A stretch of 64,000 nt of DNA, from NCBI RefSeq assembly GCF_030143245.1, contig NZ_JARJNS010000006.1, positions 186,001 through 250,000 on the forward strand, in the 5' to 3' direction. Below are positions 26,906 through 36,083 of this stretch, piece after piece. A program made the position numbers and the translations under genes. The number at the start of each line of letters is the position of its first letter. Within the stretch, counting starts at the first letter, position 1. The DNA is from Rhabdaerophilum sp. SD176 (GTDB lineage: Bacteria > Pseudomonadota > Alphaproteobacteria > Rhizobiales > Beijerinckiaceae). The notes under the pieces are model-generated. The model worked only from the letters and a program-made list of their open reading frames with translations. It ran no database searches and was not told the origin of the DNA.

Positions 26906-26923
26906 GTGTCATCAGACTGTCGT
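26906..26923 (+). promoter_or_regulatory. Pho box, plus orientation, upstream of phnD
   Basis: GTGTCAT-caga-CTGTCGT matches the PhoB consensus at 12 of 14 positions with the correct 4-base spacer. A third, weaker unit, CTGCGCT, continues the 11-bp period. It lies 55 bases upstream of the phnD start codon. Confidence 0.7.
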
Positions 26924-26978
26924 GACGCTGCGCTAGCGCTCGCGAAAGTGAACCCCAAACCCGCCAAGAGGGCCCCTA

Positions 26979-27845
26979 ATGATCCTGCGCCGTCTGTTCC
27001 TTGCCGCCGCCATCGCCATGACTGCCGGCCTTCCGGCCATCGCCCAGGAAAAGATCCGCTTCGCGGTGACCGATGTCGACGGTCTCGAGAGCCTGCAGCG
27101 CGAATTCGGGCCGTTCAAGGACGCATTCGAGAAGGTTTCGGGCCTGAAGGTCGATTTCTTCGCCGTATCGGGCCGCACCGCCGCTGTTGAAGCCATGGCG
27201 GCGGATCAGGTTGATTTCGTCCTGACCGGTCCGGCCGAATATGTCGTGTTCAACGCCCGCATGAAGGCGCAGCCGGTCGTTGTGTGGGAGCGGCCGAACT
27301 ATCGCTCGTCGATCGTGGTTCCCGACAACAGCCCGATCAAGACGCTCGCGGACCTGAAGGGCAAGAAGGTCTCGTTCGGCGAGATCGGCTCGACCTCCCA
27401 GCATCTCGCGCCGGCGACCATTCTTGCCGATGGCGGCCTCGCCTATGGCAAGGATTACGAGCCGGTTTTCCTGAAGCTCAACGTGGCGGCCGAGGCGTTG
27501 CTGCGGAATGATATCGCGGCGATCGGGATGAACCAGACGCATCTCGAGCGCATCACCAAGGCCTTCCCGAACCAGAAGTTCCGCACCCTCGGCGATGGCG
27601 CGAACCTGCCGAACGACCTGATTGTCGTCTCGTCGAAGGTGAAGCCGGAAACCGTTGCGAAGTTCCGCGCTGCCTTCCGTGATCATGGCCCGATGCTGCT
27701 CGGCGCAATCACGACAACCAAGGAGAACGCCAAATTCGTCGGCGGAAAGTTCCTCTGGGATGTGCAGGACAAGGATTATGACCTCGTCCGCAAGATGTTT
27801 GTGAATGTCGGCGTGCGCGAATTCACGAAGTTCATCGGCGGCTGA
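26979..27845 (+). CDS. phnD: Phosphonate ABC transporter substrate-binding protein PhnD
   Basis: 288-residue periplasmic receptor of the PhnD/SsuA/transferrin class. The signal peptide is MILRRLFLAAAIAMTAGLPAIAQ. The body begins KIRFAVTDVDGLESL, carries DFVLTGPAEYVVF, the family ligand site, and VSFGEIGSTSQHLAP, the Ser/Thr-rich loop that holds the phosphonate group. It is the first gene of phnDCE and is preceded by a Pho box at 26906-26923. It probably binds a phosphonate, phosphite or phosphate-like anion. Confidence 0.88.
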   Translation: MILRRLFLAAAIAMTAGLPAIAQEKIRFAVTDVDGLESLQREFGPFKDAFEKVSGLKVDFFAVSGRTAAVEAMAADQVDFVLTGPAEYVVFNARMKAQPVVVWERPNYRSSIVVPDNSPIKTLADLKGKKVSFGEIGSTSQHLAPATILADGGLAYGKDYEPVFLKLNVAAEALLRNDIAAIGMNQTHLERITKAFPNQKFRTLGDGANLPNDLIVVSSKVKPETVAKFRAAFRDHGPMLLGAITTTKENAKFVGGKFLWDVQDKDYDLVRKMFVNVGVREFTKFIGG

Positions 27846-27848
27846 ACC

Positions 27849-28652
27849 ATGGCGCTAGCCCTTGCCTTGCCGGACGAGTCCCTGATCGAAGCGCTCACTC
27901 CAGCGCTCCGGATCCAGGGGCTCCGCAAGGCATTCGGCGCCCGGACAATTCTTGACGGCCTGGATCTCGAGGTCGAGCCGGGCACCGCAGTCGCCCTGAT
28001 CGGGGCCAACGGCGCGGGTAAATCGACCTTGCTGCGCATGCTGGTGCGGTTGATCGAACCGGATGCCGGCCAGATGACGTTGCTCGGAGAAGCTGTGACG
28101 GAGCTGGCTCCCGGTCCCCTCCGCACGTTCCGGCGCCGGGTCGGCATCGTCTTCCAGCGGCATAACCTTGTCGGGCGGTTATCCGCTCTGAGCAATGTCC
28201 TTCATGGCGTGCAGGCGCGGAAAAGCGGCCCACGGACATGGCTTCAGGCGCTTGCACCGGCTGCGGACCGGGCCGAGGCTCTCGCCTGCCTCGCCGAGGT
28301 CGGCCTCGCCGATCGCGCGCTCCAGCGCGCGGATTCCCTGTCCGGTGGTCAATCCCAGCGTGTGGCAATCGCCCGCATGCTGATGCAGCGACCGGAATTC
28401 ATCCTTGCCGATGAACCGGATGCCAGCCTCGATCCGCGTTCGGGCGAGGAGATCATGGACCTGCTCTACCGGCTTGCCAAGGACAAGGGCCTGACATTGA
28501 TCGTGATTTCGCATCGGCTCGAACATACCATTCGTTATTCGGACCGGATCGTCGGCCTCGCGGACGGGCGCATCACGCTGGACAGGCCCTCGCGCCAAGC
28601 CGATCCGCGCCATCTCCGGCAATTCTTCACCGGACGGGACCACGAGGAATGA
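27849..28652 (+). CDS. phnC: Phosphonate ABC transporter ATP-binding protein PhnC
   Basis: 267-residue ATPase of the phosphonate importer. Walker A GANGAGKST is at about residue 53, the signature LSGGQSQRVAIARML at about 162 and Walker B FILADEPDASLDPR follows. PhnC-specific blocks are RRVGIVFQRHNLVGRLSALSNVLHG and the 'VISHRLEHTIRYSDRIVGL' strand. It begins 3 bases after phnD ends and overlaps phnE by 4 bases (ATGA). Confidence 0.9.
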   Translation: MALALALPDESLIEALTPALRIQGLRKAFGARTILDGLDLEVEPGTAVALIGANGAGKSTLLRMLVRLIEPDAGQMTLLGEAVTELAPGPLRTFRRRVGIVFQRHNLVGRLSALSNVLHGVQARKSGPRTWLQALAPAADRAEALACLAEVGLADRALQRADSLSGGQSQRVAIARMLMQRPEFILADEPDASLDPRSGEEIMDLLYRLAKDKGLTLIVISHRLEHTIRYSDRIVGLADGRITLDRPSRQADPRHLRQFFTGRDHEE

Positions 28653-29446
28653 GCCTGCCTTCGCCGGCTGTCGCCGTGCCCCGCTGGGACCGGCCAAATG
28701 CCCTCACTTTCATTCTCACCGTCCTCGCCCTGGCCTTCCTTGTCTGGTCATTCTCGAATGTCGGGCTTTCATGGGAGCGGATGCAGCGTGGATTTCCGGC
28801 GCTGGGTTCTATCCTCGACCGGATGTTTCCGCCGGACCTCGAACGGCTGCCACAGATCCTGCGTTCCTTGCTCATCACATTCCAGATGGCGCTTGTCGGT
28901 TGTGTGCTCGGGCTGATCCTCGCATTCCCGCTGGCCATCCTTGCAGCCGACGGTCTCTCGCCCCATCCCGTCATCAAGCAATTGGCACGCGGGCTGATTG
29001 CCTTCTTCCGAACCGTGCCGGACCTCGTCTGGGCGCTGCTCTTCGTGATCGCGGTCGGGCTCGGGCCGGCAGCCGGTGTCATGGCAATCATGGTCGACAA
29101 GATCGGCTTTGCGGGGCGCTTCTTCGCGGAAGCGATGGAAGAAGTCGACAAGGGTCCGCAGGAAGCGCTGGCAGCAATCGGCGCGACGCGTTCCGGGCTG
29201 ATCTTCTCCGCCGTCGTGCCGCAGGCCCTGCCCTCTTTCATCGCCACGTCACTGTTCAGCCTCGAAAAGGCGGTGCGCGGCTCTGTGATCCTCGGGCTTG
29301 TCGGGGCCGGCGGCATCGGCGTCGAGCTCAAGGTGGCCTTCGACCTGTTTGACTACGACACGGCGGCGACAATCATCATCGCAGTGTTCCTGCTGGTCGT
29401 TCTGGTCGAGCAGGTCTCGAACCGCGTCCGCAAGCGGCTGCTCTGA
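28649..29446 (+). CDS. phnE: Phosphonate ABC transporter permease PhnE
   Basis: 265-residue inner-membrane permease of the PhnE family, with about six helices. The EAA-type loop, FFAEAMEEVDKGPQEALAAIGA (about residues 153-174), and the C-terminal GLVGAGGIGVELK are typical. The gene overlaps phnC by ATGA, which indicates translational coupling. No C-P lyase genes follow, so any further breakdown must be encoded elsewhere. Confidence 0.9.
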   Translation: MSLPSPAVAVPRWDRPNALTFILTVLALAFLVWSFSNVGLSWERMQRGFPALGSILDRMFPPDLERLPQILRSLLITFQMALVGCVLGLILAFPLAILAADGLSPHPVIKQLARGLIAFFRTVPDLVWALLFVIAVGLGPAAGVMAIMVDKIGFAGRFFAEAMEEVDKGPQEALAAIGATRSGLIFSAVVPQALPSFIATSLFSLEKAVRGSVILGLVGAGGIGVELKVAFDLFDYDTAATIIIAVFLLVVLVEQVSNRVRKRLL

Positions 29447-29595
29447 CAGCGCAGGATGCGTTAGCCGGCGCGACGCCAAAGTGACATCAGGCCATCACCG
29501 GCATGTCATCGCCGGTCGCTAGCGGAACGACAGATCGGCAATCAACGGTTGCCGACAGCACCCGCCCTTGGGGCGATCTCATCACGGGGAAGCCG

Positions 29596-30936
29596 ATGTC
29601 CAGACGCATTCTTGCCGCCGCAGCGCTTGCGGCCACTACCCTTGGGCTTGCCGGTCCGGCCCAGGCCCAGCAGCGCATCCAGTTCGAGTTCTGGTATGGC
29701 CTGACCGGCCGTCTCGGCGAGATCATGGAAGAGCATTGCAAGCGCTTCAATGACAGCCAGACCAAGTACGAGGCCAAGTGTGTCGGCCAGGGTGGCTACG
29801 ACAAGGCCGAGCAGAACACGATTGCCGCCTTCCGCTCGAAGCAGCACCCGACGCTCGTCCAGATCTATGATGCCGGCACCGTCAATTTCATGCTCTCCGG
29901 CGCGACCTATAATGCGCCGGATCTCGCGCGCGACTTCAACATGAAGATCGACTGGTCGGGCTATTTCCCCGGCATCGCGAACTATTACGCCACGTCGAAG
30001 GGCCAGATGTGGTCGTTCCCCTACAATTCCTCGACCGCCCTGCTCTACTGGAACAAGGATGCGTGGGCGAAGATTGGCAAGACCAAGGCGCCGGAGACGA
30101 TCGAGGAATGGTGGGACGATGTCCGCGCCATGAAAAAGGCGGGTGTCGAGTGCGGCTTTGCCTTCGATTACGATACCTGGATGCCGCTGGAACAGTTCTC
30201 GGCGATCCACAACCTGCCGATCGCGACCAAGAACAACGGCTATGACGGCCTCGATGCCGAAGTCATGTTCAACAAGACCAAGTTCGCCGATTACATGAAG
30301 GACTGGAAGAAGCTGCTCGACGAGGGCGTTGCCCGGATCCAGACCGCCCAGACCGGCAAGACCATCCTGCAGGCCTTCACCGACGGCTCCTGCGCCTCGA
30401 TGCTGAGCTCGGTCGCCAACCATGGTGTCGTGGGTTCGACCGCCAAGCCGGGCCTGAACTGGGGTGTCGCCAAGCTGCCGGTCTACAAGGACTTCAAGCG
30501 TCATAACAGCCTCGTCGGCGGCGCCTCGCTCTGGATCCTCCAGGGCAAGTCCAAGCCGCAATACGAAGCGGCTGCTGCCTATATCCAGTTCCTCCTCCAG
30601 CCGAAGGAAGAGCAGTGGTTTGCCGATGTGACCGGCTACATCCCGGTCACCCAGGCGGGCTACAAGGCGATGGTGGATGCCGGGTTCTATGCCGATCCCA
30701 AGCGCCAGGGCCGCGAAATCGCCATCGAGTCGCTGACCTTCACGCCCCCGACCGCCGTGTCGCGCGGAATCCGCCTCGGCAACTTCACGCAGATCCGCGC
30801 CGAGATCCGCTCGGAGCTCGAAGCCGCGTTCACCGGCAAGAAGGACGTCCAGACCGCGCTGGATGATGCCGCCCAGCGTTCGAACCAGATCCTCCGTCGG
30901 TTCGAGCAGACCTTCAAGGGCAAGCAGCTGCCCTGA
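29596..30936 (+). CDS. ugpB: Glycerol-3-phosphate ABC transporter substrate-binding protein UgpB
   Basis: 446-residue periplasmic receptor for sn-glycerol-3-phosphate or glycerophosphodiesters. A signal peptide ending PAQAQ is followed by EFWYGLTGRLGEIMEEHCKRFN, the UgpB opening; downstream are LVGGASLWILQGKSK, TGYIPVTQAGYKA and RLGNFTQIRAEI, all UgpB hallmarks. The length is near the family norm. GGGGAAG upstream supports ATG 29596. It leads ugpBAEC and is followed by a strong hairpin. No convincing Pho box was found in front of it. Confidence 0.92.
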   Translation: MSRRILAAAALAATTLGLAGPAQAQQRIQFEFWYGLTGRLGEIMEEHCKRFNDSQTKYEAKCVGQGGYDKAEQNTIAAFRSKQHPTLVQIYDAGTVNFMLSGATYNAPDLARDFNMKIDWSGYFPGIANYYATSKGQMWSFPYNSSTALLYWNKDAWAKIGKTKAPETIEEWWDDVRAMKKAGVECGFAFDYDTWMPLEQFSAIHNLPIATKNNGYDGLDAEVMFNKTKFADYMKDWKKLLDEGVARIQTAQTGKTILQAFTDGSCASMLSSVANHGVVGSTAKPGLNWGVAKLPVYKDFKRHNSLVGGASLWILQGKSKPQYEAAAAYIQFLLQPKEEQWFADVTGYIPVTQAGYKAMVDAGFYADPKRQGREIAIESLTFTPPTAVSRGIRLGNFTQIRAEIRSELEAAFTGKKDVQTALDDAAQRSNQILRRFEQTFKGKQLP

Positions 30937-30956
30937 TCGCCGCCCTCTGAACCCTT

Positions 30957-30980
30957 GTCCCGGGCCATACGGCCCGGGAC
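30957..30980 (+). terminator. Terminator-like hairpin after ugpB
   Basis: GTCCCGGGCC and GGCCCGGGAC form perfect 10-bp arms around ATAC, followed by CTCTCTTTT. It sits between ugpB and ugpA, so it probably gives partial termination and protects the ugpB transcript. Confidence 0.78.
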
Positions 30981-31001
30981 CTCTCTTTTCGGGGAAGCGG
31001 C

Positions 31002-31886
31002 ATGGACAGGCGCGCCACCTTTGACAATCTCTGGCTCGCCGGCGCCCTCGTGGCTCCGCAGATCCTGCTGGTTGTCGTGTTCTTCTACTGGCCGACGATG
31101 CAGGCGCTCTATTGGGCCTTCTCGACCCAGCCGCCATTTGGCGGAACCAACCAATGGGTAGGCTGGCAGAATTTCGAGCAGATCTTTTCGGATGCCGTGT
31201 ATTGGAACTCGGTCCGCGTCTCTATCGTCTTCGCGATCCTCTCGACGGCCCTGTCGATCGGCATGGCCCTGCTCCTCGCGCTGATGATCGACAGGCAACT
31301 TGCGGGGCACAAGGCCTATCGCTTTGTCTATTTCTGGCCCTATGCCATCGCCGCGCCTGCGGTCGGGCTCGCCTTTCGCTTCATCTTTGCGCCGGATGCC
31401 GGGTTCGTTTCAGCCATCAACCAGCTTGCTCCCAATCTCTGGAACCCCGCTCTCAAGGGCTGGGATGCGATGCTCCTCATCGTGATCGCCAATTCCTGGA
31501 AGATGATGGCCTATAATTTCATCTTCTTCCTCGCCGCGCTCCAGAGCATTCCGCGCAGCCTCGTCGAGGCGGCGGCGATGGATGGCTCTGGCGTCCTCCG
31601 CCGCGCGCGCGACATCCAGATCCCGCTGCTTGCGCCAACCCTGTTCTTCCTGCTGGTCATCAACATCACCGAAAGCTTCGTCGACAGCTTCGGCATTGTT
31701 GACATCACCACCGGCGGCGGGCCGGCCCGCGCCACGGATCTGATGGTCTTCAAGATCTATTCCGACGGGTTCAAGGGCCTCGACTACTCGATGGCAGCAG
31801 CGCAATCGATCGTGCTGATGCTGCTCGTGATCGGCCTGACCTTCGTCCAGTTCCGCTATGTCGAGAAACGGGTGCATTATGCGTGA
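31002..31886 (+). CDS. ugpA: Glycerol-3-phosphate ABC transporter permease UgpA
   Basis: 294-residue permease of the MalF/UgpA type with about six helices. It opens with a cytosolic segment, then LVAPQILLVVVFFYWPTMQALYWAF, the UgpA first helix. The EAA loop is SLVEAAAMDGSGVLRRARDIQIPLL (about residue 184-208). The gene overlaps ugpE by 8 bases and is separated from ugpB by a hairpin. It pairs with UgpE to form the channel. Confidence 0.92.
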   Translation: MDRRATFDNLWLAGALVAPQILLVVVFFYWPTMQALYWAFSTQPPFGGTNQWVGWQNFEQIFSDAVYWNSVRVSIVFAILSTALSIGMALLLALMIDRQLAGHKAYRFVYFWPYAIAAPAVGLAFRFIFAPDAGFVSAINQLAPNLWNPALKGWDAMLLIVIANSWKMMAYNFIFFLAALQSIPRSLVEAAAMDGSGVLRRARDIQIPLLAPTLFFLLVINITESFVDSFGIVDITTGGGPARATDLMVFKIYSDGFKGLDYSMAAAQSIVLMLLVIGLTFVQFRYVEKRVHYA

Positions 31887-32787
31887 TGCCGGCATGATCG
31901 AACGCGCCCCTCTGCTGAACGCGGTGACGCATGTCCTCATGATCGCAGGGCTGCTGATCGCGGCCTTCCCGATCTACGTGGTCTTCATCGCCTCGACGCA
32001 TGACCTGCCGACGGTGAACCGGGTGCCCATGCCGCTCTGGCCGGGCGAACATCTCGTCCAGAACTACACGACGGTGTGGAACAAGTCTGATTTCGGCGCA
32101 AAGATGATCAACTCGCTGATCGTCGCTACCGGTGTCACGATCGGGAAGATCACCCTTGCTGCCCTGACCGCCTTCTCCATCGTCTTCTTCCGCTATCGGG
32201 CGCGAATGCTGATCTTCTGGGCGATCTTCATCACGCTCATGCTGCCGCTTGAAGTGCGCATCGTCCCGACCTATGCCGTTGCTGCCGATGTGGCCGAGCC
32301 GCTGCGCTGGCTGGTCTGGCTGTTCGGGTTCGAACTTGGCATCGCTCCGATCAACCTGCTGAACACCTATACCGGCCTGATCCTGCCGCTGGTCGCCACG
32401 GCAACGGGCACCTTCCTCTACCGCCAGTTCTTTCTGACGATCCCGGATACGCTGGTGGAGGCCGCCCGCATGGATGGCGCCGGACCGCTGCGATTCTTCC
32501 GCGAGCATCTTCTCCCGCTCTCCCGCAACAACATGGCGGCGCTGGCAACCATCATGTTCGTCTATGCCTGGAACCAGTATCTCTGGCCCTTGCTGATCAC
32601 CACCGATGCCCGGATGGCCACCGCGACCATGCAATTGCAGAAGATCGTGCCCGGCCCACTTTTCGGGCAGCCGCCGGTCTGGAACGAGGCCATGGCCGCC
32701 ACGCTTCTCGTGATGGTGCCCCCGCTTCTCGTTGTCATTTTCATGCAGGGCGCCTTCGTGCGCGGCCTCGTCGCCACTGACAAGTAA
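31879..32787 (+). CDS. ugpE: Glycerol-3-phosphate ABC transporter permease UgpE
   Basis: 302-residue permease of the MalG/UgpE type. The start at 31879 (ATGCGTGATG) overlaps the ugpA stop, suggesting coupled translation. Features are [31 protein letters not shown]-like helices and the EAA loop [28 protein letters not shown], the UgpE/MalG signature, is near residue 232. It works with UgpA, UgpC and UgpB. Confidence 0.92.
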   Translation: MRDAGMIERAPLLNAVTHVLMIAGLLIAAFPIYVVFIASTHDLPTVNRVPMPLWPGEHLVQNYTTVWNKSDFGAKMINSLIVATGVTIGKITLAALTAFSIVFFRYRARMLIFWAIFITLMLPLEVRIVPTYAVAADVAEPLRWLVWLFGFELGIAPINLLNTYTGLILPLVATATGTFLYRQFFLTIPDTLVEAARMDGAGPLRFFREHLLPLSRNNMAALATIMFVYAWNQYLWPLLITTDARMATATMQLQKIVPGPLFGQPPVWNEAMAATLLVMVPPLLVVIFMQGAFVRGLVATDK

Positions 32788-32807
32788 ACCCGAACTGGAG
32801 GCTCTCC

Positions 32808-33920
32808 ATGGCCGATATCGCGATCCGGAATGTCGAGAAATCCTACGGCAAGACCGCCGTCCTGCATGGCATCGACCTGCAGATCGCGGACGGTGAATTC
32901 CTGGTCATCCTCGGGCCTTCTGGGTGCGGAAAATCTACCTTGCTGCGGATGATCGCAGGGCTGGAAGGCATCAGCCGGGGCGAGATCGCCATTGCCGGCC
33001 GCGTCGTCAACGCCCTGGAACCCCGTGAGCGCGGCTGCGCCATGGTGTTCCAGAACTATGCGCTCTATCCGCACATGACGGTTGGGGAAAACATTGGCTA
33101 TGCGCTCAAGGTCGCGGGCCTGCCGAAGCCGGAGCGGGAGCGCCGCGTCGCGGAGATCGCGCGGATTGTCGGGCTGGAGGCGTTTCTGGCCCGCCGGCCC
33201 AGCGAATTGTCTGGCGGGCAGCGTCAGCGCGTGGCCATGGGGCGAGCGATGATCCGCGAGCCGAAAGTCTTCCTGTTCGACGAGCCGCTGTCGAACCTCG
33301 ATGCCAAGCTCCGCGTGCAGATGCGGCTCGAAATCCGGCGCCTCCATCAGCGACTGCAGGCGACTTCGGTCTTTGTCACCCATGACCAGATCGAAGCCAT
33401 GTCTCTGGCCGACAGGATCGTCGTGATGAACCAGGGGCGGATCGAGCAGGCTGGGCCGCCCCGCCTGCTCTATGCCGAGCCCGCCACACGATTCGTGGCT
33501 TCCTTCCTCGGAGCGCCGGCGATGAACCTTTTGCCCGCGACCATCATTGCGAAGGATCGCGCACGCATGGCCGACGGGACGGAGATCGCCCTTGATCCGG
33601 CCCGCTTCATCGTCGAGATCGGGCAGGCTGTGGAGATCGGCATCCGGCCCGAGGATGTCATGATCGTCTGGCCGGGAAGCGAGGGCGCCCATGCACTCGA
33701 AGTCGAGTTCACGGAGGATATGGGGTCAAGCCGTCTCCTCCATACCCGGCTGGGCGGCATGGAATTCACAGTCCTGCAGCCTGCCGCGCAGATCGAGGCG
33801 GAAGGCCAACTCCCGATCACGATTCCCGAAAACGCCATCCATCTGTTCGACCTGAACACCGGCAAGCGGCTTAATCGGCAGATTCCGGTGATCGGGACGG
33901 CTGCATCGGCCGCCGCCTGA
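32808..33920 (+). CDS. ugpC: Glycerol-3-phosphate ABC transporter ATP-binding protein UgpC
   Basis: 370-residue ATPase of the MalK/UgpC group. Walker [10 protein letters not shown] is at about residue 37, the signature [15 protein letters not shown] at about 135 and Walker [15 protein letters not shown] follows. The regulatory TOBE domain occupies about residues 240-370, as in MalK. GGAGG precedes the ATG. It closes the ugpBAEC operon and is 82 bases from the next ABC unit on the same strand. Confidence 0.92.
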   Translation: MADIAIRNVEKSYGKTAVLHGIDLQIADGEFLVILGPSGCGKSTLLRMIAGLEGISRGEIAIAGRVVNALEPRERGCAMVFQNYALYPHMTVGENIGYALKVAGLPKPERERRVAEIARIVGLEAFLARRPSELSGGQRQRVAMGRAMIREPKVFLFDEPLSNLDAKLRVQMRLEIRRLHQRLQATSVFVTHDQIEAMSLADRIVVMNQGRIEQAGPPRLLYAEPATRFVASFLGAPAMNLLPATIIAKDRARMADGTEIALDPARFIVEIGQAVEIGIRPEDVMIVWPGSEGAHALEVEFTEDMGSSRLLHTRLGGMEFTVLQPAAQIEAEGQLPITIPENAIHLFDLNTGKRLNRQIPVIGTAASAAA

Positions 33921-33948
33921 TAGTCCGAAGCCTGATGATGAGCCGGCT

Positions 33949-33966
33949 GCGTCACACAAGCGTCAA
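33949..33966 (+). promoter_or_regulatory. GCGTCA direct repeat, weak Pho-box-like
   Basis: GCGTCAC-acaa-GCGTCAA repeats GCGTCA at an 11-bp interval. Each half matches only the GTCA core (4 of 7) of CTGTCAT. It lies 36 bases before the GTG start of the second ABC unit. Confidence 0.3.
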
Positions 33967-34002
33967 GTCCAAGCCCTAAGCCGCCGGAGCGGAGGGCCGA
34001 GC

Positions 34003-35169
34003 GTGGAACACAGCCTGGAACTGGCACAAATTTCGAAAGCATTCGGGAAAACCGGCGTGCTTTCCGAAATCGATCTTGCGGTCCAGCCGGGTGAATTCCT
34101 TTCGCTTGTCGGCCCGTCAGGTTGCGGAAAATCGACCCTGCTGCGCATCATTTCCGGGCTCGAACGACAGGATGCCGGGCAGGTCCGCATCGCTGGCCGC
34201 ACCGTGGACGCGCTGTCGCCGCGGGCGCGCAACATCGCCATGGTCTTTCAGAACTACGCGCTCTATCCCCACATGAGCGCGGCAGAAAATATCGCGCTTC
34301 CGCTCATGGTGGATCGGCTTTCGCTGTTCGAAAGGCTGCCGCTCATCCGGCATCTCTCACCAAGGCGGAAGCGGATCGAGGCCGCAATTTCCGGCGAAAT
34401 CGGCAAGGTGGCCGAAGCCCTGCAGATCGAACCGTTGCTGGCCCGCAAGCCCGGCCAGCTTTCCGGCGGCCAGCGCCAGCGCGTGGCCCTGGCGCGCGCC
34501 ATGGTCCGCCAGCCGAGCCTGTTCCTGATGGACGAGCCACTTTCCAATCTTGATGCGCAGTTGCGCGTCCACATGCGCGACGAGCTGACCGACCTGCATC
34601 GACGCCTGGGCGCCACCTTCATCTACGTGACCCATGACCAGATCGAAGCGATGACGATGTCTACCCGCATCGCCATGCTCGATGGCGGCCGGCTGGCTCA
34701 AATCGGCAGCCCGGCTGATCTCTATGAGCGCCCGGCCTCATTGACGGTGGCCCGGTTCATCGGTTCGCCGGCCATCAACGTCCTGCCTGCCCGCCTCGAT
34801 CCGCAGGGCCATGTCATTCTCGGAACCCTGCCGACCGGGCTCGTCGTGCCTGACGGCATGGCAGGCCCCGTCTCGCTCGGCCTGCGCCCGGAGCACATCC
34901 GGCTTCATGCAGCCTGTGACCGCGCCATGCCCATGGCCACGCTTCGCCGCAGCGAGCATCACGGTGCAGACCGCCTCCTGCATCTCGACCTTGCCGAAGA
35001 CCGGCAGACCGGACTGATCGTACGGATCCCGCAGGATGAGACAGGCCAGTTTCAGCCTGGCGAGACGTATGGCATTGGGTTTGCACCGGAAAAGGCGCAT
35101 CTTTTCGACGCGTCCGGCCTGCGGATGGCCACCCGCACCGTTCCGGCCCGGATCGGGGCAGCGGCATGA
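34003..35169 (+). CDS. ABC sugar/polyol-type ATP-binding protein (second Ugp-like system)
   Basis: 388-residue ATPase of the MalK/UgpC group. The GTG start at 34003 is set by GGAGGG upstream. Walker [10 protein letters not shown] is near residue 41, the signature [15 protein letters not shown] near 157 and Walker [15 protein letters not shown] follows. Compared with the neighbouring UgpC it carries an extra segment of about 25 residues (SLFERLPLIRHLSPRRKRIE) just before the signature helix region. It leads a four-gene unit and overlaps the next permease by ATGA. Substrate is not evident, but the context suggests a glycerophosphodiester or related compound. Confidence 0.88.
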   Translation: MEHSLELAQISKAFGKTGVLSEIDLAVQPGEFLSLVGPSGCGKSTLLRIISGLERQDAGQVRIAGRTVDALSPRARNIAMVFQNYALYPHMSAAENIALPLMVDRLSLFERLPLIRHLSPRRKRIEAAISGEIGKVAEALQIEPLLARKPGQLSGGQRQRVALARAMVRQPSLFLMDEPLSNLDAQLRVHMRDELTDLHRRLGATFIYVTHDQIEAMTMSTRIAMLDGGRLAQIGSPADLYERPASLTVARFIGSPAINVLPARLDPQGHVILGTLPTGLVVPDGMAGPVSLGLRPEHIRLHAACDRAMPMATLRRSEHHGADRLLHLDLAEDRQTGLIVRIPQDETGQFQPGETYGIGFAPEKAHLFDASGLRMATRTVPARIGAAA

Positions 35170-36083
35170 CGACCCTCGCCCTTGCGCCGGCTGTCGGCCG
35201 GGTGCCACGGCGTTCCCGACCGGTCCGGGAATGGCTGGCCGGAACGCTCTTCGTTGTGCCGGCGACAATGCTGTTGCTGGCGATCATTCTCGCGCCGCTG
35301 TTGTGCCTCCTCATCCTCAGCCTGACCGACTACGAAATCGGCGCCATGCAGATCCGGTGGCTCGGGCTGGGTAATTTCGAAAAAGCGCTGTCCGACCCGG
35401 TTTTCCGGCGGGCCATGGGCAATACCCTCCTTTATGTGGCGCTCGTCCTTCCCGGCGGGGTCATCCTCGGCCTGCTCGTGGCCCTGCTGGTTCACGGACG
35501 GACGCGTTCGCGGGCTTTCTACGAAGTCGCCTACTTCCTGCCCGTCACGGCCACGTTGATCGCCATGGCGGCCGTATGGCAGTTCCTGCTCCATCCGAAG
35601 CTGGGGCCGGTCAATGGGCTGCTGAAAGCGGCAGGTTTTCCCGAAATGGCCTTCATTTCTGAGCCGTCGCTGCTGATTCCGACACTCGCGGTGATCGGGC
35701 TCTGGAACCTGATCGGCTTCAACATGATCCTGTTTCTGGCCGGTCTGACAGCGATCCCGCGTGATCTCTACGACGCCGCCGAGATCGACGGCGCCGGCGG
35801 GCCGATCGACCGCTTCCTGACCGTCACATGGCCCCAGCTCGCGCCCACGACGATGTTCGTTGCGGTAACCACCTCGATCACCGCATTCAAGGTGTTCGAC
35901 ACCGTCGCCGTGCTGACGCGCGGCCGCGACGGCTCGGAGGTGCTGCTCTACGCGATCTATCTGGAAGGGTTCCAGTATTTCAAGATCGGCTATTCCGCCG
36001 CCCTCACGGTCATCTTCCTCGCCTTCATGCTGGCCTTCTCGGTCTTCCAGGCCTTCCAGCTCGACCGCCGGGTGCATTACTGA
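35166..36083 (+). CDS. ABC sugar-type permease (UgpA/MalF-like)
   Basis: 305-residue membrane permease with about six helices. The first helix reads LAGTLFVVPATMLLLAIILAP and the EAA loop is LYDAAEIDGAGGPIDRFLTVTWPQL (about residues 200-224). The gene starts inside the ATPase stop codon (ATGA) and overlaps the next gene by one base, so translation is coupled. It forms the pore with the next gene's product. Confidence 0.9.
   Translation: MTTLALAPAVGRVPRRSRPVREWLAGTLFVVPATMLLLAIILAPLLCLLILSLTDYEIGAMQIRWLGLGNFEKALSDPVFRRAMGNTLLYVALVLPGGVILGLLVALLVHGRTRSRAFYEVAYFLPVTATLIAMAAVWQFLLHPKLGPVNGLLKAAGFPEMAFISEPSLLIPTLAVIGLWNLIGFNMILFLAGLTAIPRDLYDAAEIDGAGGPIDRFLTVTWPQLAPTTMFVAVTTSITAFKVFDTVAVLTRGRDGSEVLLYAIYLEGFQYFKIGYSAALTVIFLAFMLAFSVFQAFQLDRRVHY

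Noticed and set aside
29447-29595. Possible Pho box before ugpB
   Set aside because: One TGTCAT at 29494 has no partner at the required 11-bp distance on either strand, so no box was called there.
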